A stretch of DNA of 10,997 nt, from contig DCTS01000098.1 in NCBI GenBank assembly GCA_002329645.1, positions 1 to 10,997 on the forward strand, in the 5' to 3' direction. Under the pieces are notes generated by a model, which was not told the origin of the DNA, ran no database searches, and was given only the letters and a program-made list of their open reading frames with translations. The stretch comes from Lachnoclostridium sp. UBA1434. GTDB lineage: Bacteria; Bacillota; Clostridia; Lachnospirales; Lachnospiraceae. The first letter of the stretch is position 1; every line of letters begins with the position of its first letter. The position numbers were made by a program, and so were the translations under genes. This document shows, piece by piece, positions 1-5,726 of this stretch.

Positions 1-784
1 TTGTTCATCATGGTAACAAACGCAAATTCAATATCAGCTTGAGGCACATATTTCATTGAGCATTTTTCGATATCCATGATATGTGTGGAGCAGCACCACG
101 CAATCCTGTGCCTGCCGGTTGCGTGGGTCCTGCGCTTGAACACCCCTCCGCACTGGCCGCAGATAATTTTCCCTGAAAATGGGTATCTGTTTTGATACTT
201 GCTGTTGTTTTTTTCAAGGCCATATTCCTTGCAGTGCTGATCTATGACAGCCTGTGCGGCTTCAAAAGTTTCGCGGCTGACAATTGGGTCGTGATGGTTT
301 GTTGCAAAGTATTGATTGCATTCACCCTTATTGCGGCGTCGGTTGAAGTTATCGTCAGTATAATACTTCTGGAAAAGCGCATCGCCCACGTATTTTTCGT
401 TTCTAACCATGTCGATTATGGTTTTTGAAGTCCATTTGCTATTCCTCTTTGTCGGTATCATTCGATCGTTTAGAACTTTAGCGATTTTTTGTGCGCCTTT
501 GCCGGATAAAATCTCAGAAAAGATAAACCGCACAATCTCGGCTTGGCTTTCATTTACGACAAGCTTGCCATCTAAAACATCGTAGCCGTATGGCGCATAT
601 GATATTTTAAATAAACCATTTTGAAACCTGCGCTTAAGGGCCCACTTGTTGTTTTTTGAGTTTGTGTTTCTAAGCTCTCAATCTGCCCGCTGTTATCAGT
701 TGAAACCCGGCAATATGCGGCAACGCGCTGCTTAGGCATGTCTTTTGACTTTTTCACGTTCGGCTGTATTTTTATTACATTCAA
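1..784 (-). pseudogene. Large serine recombinase, internally deleted and frameshifted, 3' end outside window
   Basis: This is a remnant of a large serine site-specific recombinase, the kind that integrates and excises clostridial mobile elements. From a likely TTG start at 784, preceded by GGGGGTGAT (788-796), the first ~38 codons encode the beginning of the resolvase domain, including AAYCRVSTD with the catalytic serine. At about 650-665 the reading switches to another minus-strand frame and resumes directly at NNKWALKRRFQNGLFKISYAPYGY-like sequence. That is the start of the Recombinase domain, so roughly 100 residues of catalytic domain are missing, including the conserved arginines. From there to position 1 the second frame is open and encodes the Recombinase domain and a zinc ribbon (CGQCGG near 140-155, then a CC pair and another Cys near 60-90). 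The loss of most of the catalytic domain makes it inactive. The family call is sure; the deletion size is inferred from family architecture. Confidence 0.88.
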
Positions 785-844
785 TTCATCACCCCCATGC
801 TTTCCGAAGCGTTGTGAGGATATTACCTCTAACACCGGATTATA

Positions 845-1051
845 TCAACGGGTTTTCGGCAATATGTCGGCAAGCATGGGTGAGAAAAATTTGCGGTTTA
901 GCTCGGATATTTTGTCAAACTCGGACAAGGAAATAAGCCCCGACTCAAGCAAGGCTTTAAGCATCTGCTGCGCCCTTGCGTAATCAACCTCACGCTGCAG
1001 CTGCTCATGTGTAGTGGTTCTTCTCTCATGGATCTCATCAGTATTGTTCAT
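845..1051 (-). CDS. Small SHOCT-like domain protein, recombinase-associated
   Basis: This is a 68-residue charged protein with no signal peptide or membrane segment. An N-terminal ERRTTTHEQLQREVDYARAQ stretch is followed by a SHOCT-like helical hairpin, LESGLISLSEFDKI, and a C-terminal KFFSPMLADIL. Small proteins of this pattern are commonly encoded just upstream of large serine recombinases in clostridial mobile elements. Their biochemical role is not known to me; SHOCT domains are often thought to mediate oligomerisation. I chose the ATG at 1051 because GGGAGG (1062-1067) lies 10 bp before it; the frame is open further to a GTG at 1069, which lacks such a site. It precedes the recombinase remnant by 60 bp on the same strand, so the two were presumably one operon. 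An IS21-family element ends 3 bp upstream of the ribosome binding site, so the native promoter is cut off. The frame itself looks intact. Confidence 0.75.
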   Translation of the reverse strand: MNNTDEIHERRTTTHEQLQREVDYARAQQMLKALLESGLISLSEFDKISELNRKFFSPMLADILPKTR

Positions 1052-1070
1052 AGAATAAATGCCTCCCACG

Positions 1071-1122
1071 TGTCAATGGCATAATAAAAGTACCCACTTT
1101 TGGCGGAGATAATTCCCCACTT
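1071..1122 (+). repeat. Left terminal inverted repeat of the IS21-family element
   Basis: The sequence begins TGTCAATGGCATAATAAAAG and ends GATAATTCCCCACTT. It matches the reverse complement of 3586-3630 at the outer seven bases and at the inner block CGGAGA(T/A)AATTCCCCACTT, with a gap of several bases between them. It holds two CCCACTTT copies (near 1093 and 1116), in line with the multiple terminal repeats thought to be transposase binding sites in this family. Confidence 0.85.
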
Positions 1123-1124
1123 TG

Positions 1125-1154
1125 TTATGCCTAATTATATAAGTAGTTTATACT
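1125..1154 (+). promoter_or_regulatory. Possible istA promoter
   Basis: A TATACT -10-like hexamer at 1149-1154 lies 44 bp before the istA start, inside the AT-rich stretch between the left terminal repeat and the gene. The best -35 at usual spacing is weak (TTATGC at 1125-1130, 18 bp spacing). Placement is plausible for transposase transcription but rests on one hexamer. Confidence 0.3.
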
Positions 1155-1197
1155 GAAAGTGTAACAAGTCGGTTCTCCACAAAGGAGGAAATTTATT

Positions 1198-2712
1198 ATG
1201 CTGGAGGTAGCAATGAGAACTACGATTAAGACGTTGTACGATAAGGGATACAACAAATCACAGATTGCAGAAATGCTTCACGTGGACAGGAAAACGGTCA
1301 GAAAAATACTTAATGACTTTGCAGAAGGGAAGGAGGTGAACAGTAAGGCATATCCTTCCATGTTTGACGAGTATAGGGAATACATTGAAATACAGATTAA
1401 AAAGGATCTATCTGTCAAGCGCATATATCAGGACATGCAGAAAGTGTTTGGTCTTTCCGGCAGCTACTCTGCTTTGCGAGATTATATAAGAAAGCTCAAA
1501 GATCAGGCACCAAAGGCTTATATGGTGCTTAATGCACTACCGGGCGAAGAAGCTCAGGTGGACTTTGGATATATTGGAATGCTTAAAGTGAAGGGAAAGA
1601 ACCGTAAAGCATGGGTATTTATAATGACATTAAGTTATTCCAGATATATGTATGTACAGATAACGCTTGACCAAACTGTCAGAACATTTATCATGTGTCA
1701 TATCAACGCATTCAGATATTTTTGCGGCGTTCCGGAGACCGTAAAGATTGATAACCTAAAGGCAGCCATCATTGAAGCGGACTTTTATGAACCACTGGTG
1801 CAACGTACATACGCCTCCTTCGCCGACCATTATGGATTCCTGCCAAACCCATGCAGGGTATATACACCGACTGACAAAGGTAAGGTCGAATCAAATGTTA
1901 AATATGTTAAGGATAACTGTTTCAAAGCAAGGGAGTTTGCTGATATAAACGAAGCAGAAACATTCTTAAGGGACTGGCTGGATGATACAGCTAACAGACG
2001 TAAGCATGGCACTACCGGCAAGATCCCATATGAGGTGTTTTGTGAAAAGGAACAGAAGACGCTGCATCCGCTGCCGATAGAAGAATTCCTGTTTACCAAT
2101 TCTTCACCGGCAACAGTATGGACGGACTGCCATATATCCTATAAGGGAAACTACTATTCAGTTCCATATGAATATATAGGCTGTGATGTTGAAGTTATAG
2201 AAATAAATAATCTCGTAAAGGTTTACTATATGGGAAATGAGATCGCCCTTCACGTCTTTGCGGCAGACGTAAAAGGCGAACACATCACTGACAAAAAACA
2301 TTACCCATCAAGTAAAACTATAACACAGGAGGAGATGTTGTCAAGCTACCGCGAGAAAATGCATGATATAGGCCCCGGAGCTGAAGATTTCCTTGAAAAA
2401 TTTAGAGTCACCTCCATGTATCGATGCCATCATTACAGGAGCATTTCGGGAATAATAGCCCTTAAGAAGAAGTATGGGGCAGAAACTGTTAACAAAGCCT
2501 GTGAACGAGCCTGCTTCTTCGACAATATCACATACCGTGCAGTCAAAAACATATGTGAAAACGGAATGGACAGGCTGCCTATAGACAATCGTATGAATGT
2601 CATGAATGAACAGACCGGTACTTATTCTAATGTCAGAGATCTGGGACAGTACCGTCGTATGCTTGGATTGGGGGTGATTGAAAATGAAGGATTCCCTTAC
2701 AAACAGACTTAA
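1198..2712 (+). CDS. istA: IS21-family transposase IstA
   Basis: IstA is the DDE transposase that cuts and joins the IS21 ends and works with the ATPase IstB. The 504 residues match the usual family length. Residues ~5-40 form a helix-turn-helix (GYNKSQIAEMLHVDRKTVRKIL) that binds the ends. The retroviral-integrase-like core has catalytic D122 (AQVDFGY), D185 (VKIDNLKA) and E231 (KGKVESNV), so the triad is complete. The C-terminal ~200 residues are the Mu-C-like beta region (CHISYKGNYYSVPYEY). The ATG at 1198 follows AAAGGAGG (1181-1188). A second ATG at 1213, with GGAGGT before it, is an alternative start that loses only five residues. The last 29 bp overlap istB. No frameshift is seen, so it is probably functional. 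Confidence 0.95.
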   Translation: MLEVAMRTTIKTLYDKGYNKSQIAEMLHVDRKTVRKILNDFAEGKEVNSKAYPSMFDEYREYIEIQIKKDLSVKRIYQDMQKVFGLSGSYSALRDYIRKLKDQAPKAYMVLNALPGEEAQVDFGYIGMLKVKGKNRKAWVFIMTLSYSRYMYVQITLDQTVRTFIMCHINAFRYFCGVPETVKIDNLKAAIIEADFYEPLVQRTYASFADHYGFLPNPCRVYTPTDKGKVESNVKYVKDNCFKAREFADINEAETFLRDWLDDTANRRKHGTTGKIPYEVFCEKEQKTLHPLPIEEFLFTNSSPATVWTDCHISYKGNYYSVPYEYIGCDVEVIEINNLVKVYYMGNEIALHVFAADVKGEHITDKKHYPSSKTITQEEMLSSYREKMHDIGPGAEDFLEKFRVTSMYRCHHYRSISGIIALKKKYGAETVNKACERACFFDNITYRAVKNICENGMDRLPIDNRMNVMNEQTGTYSNVRDLGQYRRMLGLGVIENEGFPYKQT

Positions 2713-3490
2713 GAACCTCCGTCTGGCAGGTATGGTGCAGACAGTAGATATGCGTTCTGAACAGGCTGTTAAGGAAAAGTTGTCATATATAGAATTTCTT
2801 GAGCTCATTGTAAATGATGAATACATAAACCGTAATCGGAACAGGATATCAAACCTCAGGAAAAGGTCAAGAATACCACAGCATAAGACAATAGAGGAAT
2901 TTAACTTTTCATATCAGCCAAACCTTAACCGTCAGGAAATATACAGTCTTGGTACCTGCGAATTCATTAGGAAGAAAGAGAATATAGCATTTATAGGACA
3001 TCCCGGCACAGGTAAGACACACCTTTCCATCGCACTTGGCATAAAAGCAATAGAGCAGGGATATACGGTACTATTTAGCACACTGTCAGAGATGATGGAT
3101 GACCTTTACATGTCAAGAGCAGATAATTCATTAAGGCTCAAAATTAGAAAGTACATCAAGCCCGATCTTCTAATAATAGACGAATTCGGATTGAAGAAAC
3201 TAAACCAGACAAATGTTGATGATCTTTATGAAGTCATATCGAGACGTTATGAAACTGTTTCAACTGTAATAACATCGAACAAACAGTTTGACGAATGGGG
3301 AAATATACTGTTCGATCCAGTTCTGGCATCAGCCATACTGGACAGATTCGTCCACCATTGTAACTTTATTATTATTGAAGGAGACAGTTATCGGATGAAG
3401 GAACGCGAACGTCTGGCACCTAAAAAGCGTGGTCGTCCACGAAAGAACGATACTGAATTATATGGGCAGGAGGAGCATGAAGATGAATAA
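2684..3490 (+). CDS. istB: IS21-family transposition helper ATPase IstB
   Basis: IstB is a DnaC-like AAA+ ATPase that loads on target DNA and activates IstA. The 268 residues have an N-terminal helical domain followed by Walker A GHPGTGKT (about residues 105-112) and Walker B LLIIDEFG (about 162-169). A sensor I-like VITSNK and an arginine-containing ILDRFVHHC segment come next. The C-terminus is a basic then acidic tail with KKRGRPRKN, which resembles an AT-hook. The ATG at 2684 sits 9 bp after GGGGG (2670-2674) and overlaps the istA 3' end, so translation is likely coupled; a TTG at 2678 is an in-frame alternative. All ATPase motifs are present. Confidence 0.95.
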   Translation: MKDSLTNRLKNLRLAGMVQTVDMRSEQAVKEKLSYIEFLELIVNDEYINRNRNRISNLRKRSRIPQHKTIEEFNFSYQPNLNRQEIYSLGTCEFIRKKENIAFIGHPGTGKTHLSIALGIKAIEQGYTVLFSTLSEMMDDLYMSRADNSLRLKIRKYIKPDLLIIDEFGLKKLNQTNVDDLYEVISRRYETVSTVITSNKQFDEWGNILFDPVLASAILDRFVHHCNFIIIEGDSYRMKERERLAPKKRGRPRKNDTELYGQEEHEDE

Positions 3491-3534
3491 GAACAATCCT
3501 ATAATAGTATTGTCATTTAGATAATAAAAAATCA

Positions 3535-3568
3535 TGGGGAATGTCTTCGTCAGGTGGAGAGTTCCCCA
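3535..3568 (+). repeat. Subterminal inverted repeat in IS21 right end
   Basis: TGGGGAA (3535-3541) and TTCCCCA (3562-3568) form a perfect 7 bp inverted repeat with a 20 bp spacer between istB and the right terminal repeat. The left arm, TGGGGAATGTCTTCGTCA, also resembles the terminal copy starting at 3589 (TGGGGAATTTTCTCCGACA). It is therefore probably one of the internal transposase-binding repeats rather than a terminator. Confidence 0.6.
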
Positions 3569-3585
3569 GATAATTATCAAAAAAT

Positions 3586-3630
3586 AAGTGGGGAATTTTC
3601 TCCGACATTTTTGGGACTTTTCTATTGACA
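3586..3630 (-). repeat. Right terminal inverted repeat of the IS21-family element
   Basis: Read on the minus strand it begins TGTCAATAGAAAAGTCCC and ends AAAATTCCCCACTT, matching the left end at both its outer and inner blocks; it is 45 bp against 52 bp on the left. The last base, 3630, directly abuts the IS256-family transposase remnant. Confidence 0.85.
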
Positions 3631-4649
3631 ACAACAATAAGCAGAAACAGATCAGGAGTAAGTACGGCGAAACAACGATTAATGTCCCTCAGGACCGAGA
3701 GAGTTCGTTTGAACCCAAGGTAGTGAAGAAAAGACAGAAAGATATATCGGCTATCGATGACAAGATCATATCGATGTATGCTAAAGGAATGACTACACGC
3801 CAGATTTCTGAGACTATCGAGGATATTTACGGATTCGAGGTCAGCGAAGGCATGGTATCTGACATAACCGACAAGCTTCTCCCTGAGATTGAGCAGTGGC
3901 AGAACCGTCCTCTCTCAAGCATTTATCCAATCGTATTCATCGATGCAGTACATTTCTCCGTAAGGGACAACAGCGTTATTAAGAAGCTGGCTGCATACAT
4001 AATACTCGGCATTAACGAAGAGGGTCGGAAAGAGGTCTTATCAATACAGGTAGGAGCTAATGAGAGCAGTAAATACTGGCTCAGTGTTCTTAATGAGCTG
4101 AAAAACAGGGGTGTACAGGATATACTTGTCCTTTGTGCTGATGGTCTGACCGGAATCAAAGAATCCGTTTCAGTAGCATTTCCTAATACCGAGTACCAGC
4201 GTTGCATTGTTCACCAGGTAAGGAATACGCTCAAGTATGTGGCTGACAAGGACAAGAAGGAGTTTGCGACAGATCTTAAGAAAATCTATCATGCTGCCTC
4301 AGAAGAGGCCGGAATGGCTCGTTTAGAAGAAGTATGCGATAAATGGGATGAACGATATCCGAATGCCATGAAAAGCTGGCATAAGAATTGGGATGTCATC
4401 AGTCCGATCTTCAAGTTCTCTGCCGAAGTACGCAAAGTTATTTATACAACAAATGCCATTGAAAGCCTGAACAGTACTTACCGTAAGCTCAACCGCCAGC
4501 GTAGTGTATTTCCAAGTGATACAGCCCTACTGAAGGCTCTATACCTGGCTACTTTTGAAGCGACGAAAAAATGGACCCTGCCGTTAAGGAACTGGGGCAA
4601 GGTCTACGGAGAGCTGTCCATCATGTTTGAAGGAAGGATTCCGGTGTGA
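3588..4649 (+). pseudogene. IS256-family (Mutator-type) transposase, N-terminus lost to IS21 junction
   Basis: Family-like sequence starts at 3631 and continues to the natural C-terminus (GELSIMFEGRIPV). The open frame starts at a GTG at 3588 inside the IS21 right repeat, so its first ~14 residues (MGNFLRHFWDFSID) are IS-derived. Counted from there, the catalytic residues are D119 (VFIDAVHFSV), D185 (LCADGLTGI) and E292 (TTNAIESLNSTYRK). The C-x2-H motif (CIVHQVRN) and the QDRESSFEPKVVKKRQKDI segment are also present. Full-length relatives are about 400 residues, so roughly 70 N-terminal residues, which carry DNA-binding helices, are missing, together with the left IS end. No ribosome binding site precedes the GTG. 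The catalytic core is undamaged, which suggests recent truncation. Transposition is very unlikely. Confidence 0.9.
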
Positions 4650-4675
4650 CCCCGTAGATGAAAACGGTATCTCAG

Positions 4676-4698
4676 GAGACTCTGATTCTCAGAGTTTT
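4676..4698 (+). terminator. Stem-loop terminator after the IS256-family transposase
   Basis: ACTCTGA (4679-4685), loop TTC, and TCAGAGT (4689-4695) make a perfect 7 bp stem. It can extend three more pairs with G-T wobbles and is followed by TTTTCTT. It lies 27 bp after the transposase stop and would insulate the promoter that follows it. Confidence 0.6.
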
Positions 4699-4699
4699 C

Positions 4700-4728
4700 T
4701 TGACATACCGTTTGCTTTTAGTTATAGT
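4700..4728 (+). promoter_or_regulatory. Near-consensus sigma-A promoter pointing into the vanZ-like gene
   Basis: A perfect -35 TTGACA (4700-4705) is followed, 17 bp later, by TATAGT (4723-4728), five of six matches to the -10 consensus. Transcription would start near 4735 and give a leader of about 110 nt before the vanZ-like start at 4845. The promoter lies between the IS256 terminator and the presumed IS end, so it may be IS-borne. Confidence 0.6.
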
Positions 4729-4742
4729 GTTCGCAAGGATCG

Positions 4743-4760
4743 ACTGTTATAAAAAACAGT
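4743..4760 (+). repeat. Small hairpin in the vanZ-like leader
   Basis: ACTGTT (4743-4748) and AACAGT (4755-4760) form a 6 bp perfect inverted repeat around an A-rich loop. It is followed by TTTAAAT, with no real T-run. Function is unknown. Confidence 0.35.
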
Positions 4761-4784
4761 TTAAATCCCTCATCAATTATCATA

Positions 4785-4805
4785 GAAAGTCATTTACAGA
4801 CTTTC
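4785..4805 (+). repeat. Inverted repeat near presumed IS256 right end
   Basis: GAAAGTC (4785-4791) and GACTTTC (4799-4805) pair perfectly with a 7-base loop. It lies in the leader of the vanZ-like gene and overlaps the sequence that looks like an IS256-family terminus. It may be part of the transposase binding end or a leader hairpin. Confidence 0.4.
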
Positions 4806-4844
4806 CTTCACACACTCGATTTTATAACGAAAGCAGGTGGAACC

Positions 4845-5726
4845 TTGCAGAAGCACTCGAATATCCATATAACCTCACTAATCGTTTTCTTAAGTATAGT
4901 CAGTATATTTGTACAATTTGCGGCATACTATGTGTTTATATCAACCTATGCTATTGCAGGTATAGCTTGTTTGGTGACCATTGTCAGCGCCCACATTTTA
5001 CTTGAGAAGACCCTTACTTATGAAGCCTGCTTCATATATACCCTATTGCTCGTATTTTTATCCACCGTAATAACAATCTTCACCTACCTGGGCAATGAGC
5101 AGTATTTTATGCCATATACGGATGCATTGCTTTGGATAGTGGCAATAAACTGGTTCATACCTACCATGCACTGCCTTATAAGAAATATGCTCGACTACGG
5201 TGTGCGGATAGAGAATTTCAACACCTTTTACCGAAATAACAGTATTATCTTTCTGTTTTATTATATTGTAATAGTCGGTTACGGATTGTTTTCCGAAAAC
5301 GCCTTTCCCTGGGCTTATACATTTGCTGCGGAGGATGCCAATTTTACTCCCTTCTGGTCGCTGGCTACCCAGATAGAGGATTATTTAAACCATATGATCC
5401 CGATAAGCGATATCTGGATCTATCTGGCAACCAGGATACTATCCTTTGGTCCCATCGGCTATTATATAACGGTATTATTAAGAAAGAAATCCCGCTTACT
5501 CAGGTTTCTGTCCCTCTTAATACTGCCGGTTCTGATTGAGGCGCTGCAATACTTTATTATTCCGGAACGATGCGACCTGGATGATGTGATATATGCGGTT
5601 ATAGGCGGGATAATGGGCGGATTGTTCTTCCACTTTATTAATTTATTATATCGTTTGATATCTGGTAAAAGCTTTCTTACCAAGGATTCCGATTACAGGT
5701 ACTCCCACGGTTCGCTGCATTTTTAA
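4845..5726 (+). CDS. VanZ-like family integral membrane protein
   Basis: This is a 293-residue membrane protein with about eight hydrophobic segments (near 11-33, 35-53, 57-80, 92-112, 132-149, 190-213, 220-238, 248-271). The C-terminal half carries VanZ-like hallmarks: NFTPF at 166-170, IEALQYF at 231-237, then DLDDVIYAVIGGIMGG at 244-259. VanZ confers low-level teicoplanin resistance in enterococci. Most homologues have no defined role, and the N-terminal five-helix extension here is longer than in VanZ itself, so a resistance role should not be assumed. The TTG at 4845 is chosen because AGGTGG lies 4 bp before it. A strong upstream promoter lies at 4700-4728. The gene ends tail to tail with the helicase gene, overlapping by 4 bp, so both stops lie in TTAA. 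The start is the least certain part, since the IS remnant ends close by. Confidence 0.8.
   Translation: MQKHSNIHITSLIVFLSIVSIFVQFAAYYVFISTYAIAGIACLVTIVSAHILLEKTLTYEACFIYTLLLVFLSTVITIFTYLGNEQYFMPYTDALLWIVAINWFIPTMHCLIRNMLDYGVRIENFNTFYRNNSIIFLFYYIVIVGYGLFSENAFPWAYTFAAEDANFTPFWSLATQIEDYLNHMIPISDIWIYLATRILSFGPIGYYITVLLRKKSRLLRFLSLLILPVLIEALQYFIIPERCDLDDVIYAVIGGIMGGLFFHFINLLYRLISGKSFLTKDSDYRYSHGSLHF

Larger units (their letters stand above)
1071..3630 (+). mobile_element. IS21-family insertion sequence, complete by its ends
   Basis: The element is 2560 bp, bounded by TGTCAAT at 1071 and ATTGACA ending at 3630, and carries istA and istB in the order and overlap typical of IS21. Both ends contain longer imperfect inverted repeats. 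IS21-family members usually make 4-8 bp target duplications, but the left flank (...CCCACG) and right flank (ACAACA...) share none. Together with the different genes on each side, this points to rearrangement after insertion. Both genes appear intact, so the element may still be active. Confidence 0.9.
3631..4820 (+). mobile_element. Remnant of an IS256-family element, left part missing
   Basis: The left limit is exact: it is the IS21 junction. The right limit is inferred. Sequence after the transposase stop includes a hairpin, and at 4791-4818 CATTTACAGACTTTCCTTCA then CACACTCG, which resembles the TTTACA...ACAC style of IS256-family ends. The left end needed for confirmation is absent, so the right end could be tens of bases off. 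Confidence 0.6.

Noticed and set aside
192..428. Plus-strand hydrophobic 78-codon frame
   Set aside because: It lies antisense to a clear Recombinase/zinc-ribbon coding stretch and has no ribosome binding site.
738..983. Two overlapping plus-strand frames (738-983 and 745-936)
   Set aside because: Both are antisense to the recombinase start and the SHOCT gene, with no family-like sequence.
1049..1076. Hybrid promoter from the IS21 tip (TTGACA at 1076-1071) driving the SHOCT gene
   Set aside because: The best -10 at 17-18 bp (TATGAA) overlaps the start codon, so the transcript would begin inside the gene and lack its ribosome binding site.
2341..2826. Minus-strand 161-codon frame across istA/istB
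   Set aside because: It is antisense to the well-supported istA and istB genes with intact motifs in both; its composition is that of a shadow frame.
4735..4845. Riboswitch or T-box in the vanZ-like leader
   Set aside because: Two short hairpins are visible, but no conserved riboswitch core or T-box sequence, and the leader is only about 110 nt.
4658..5005. Plus-strand 115-codon frame starting just after the IS256 transposase
   Set aside because: It crosses the hairpin terminator, the promoter and the vanZ-like start in a different frame, shows no family-like sequence and has no ribosome binding site.
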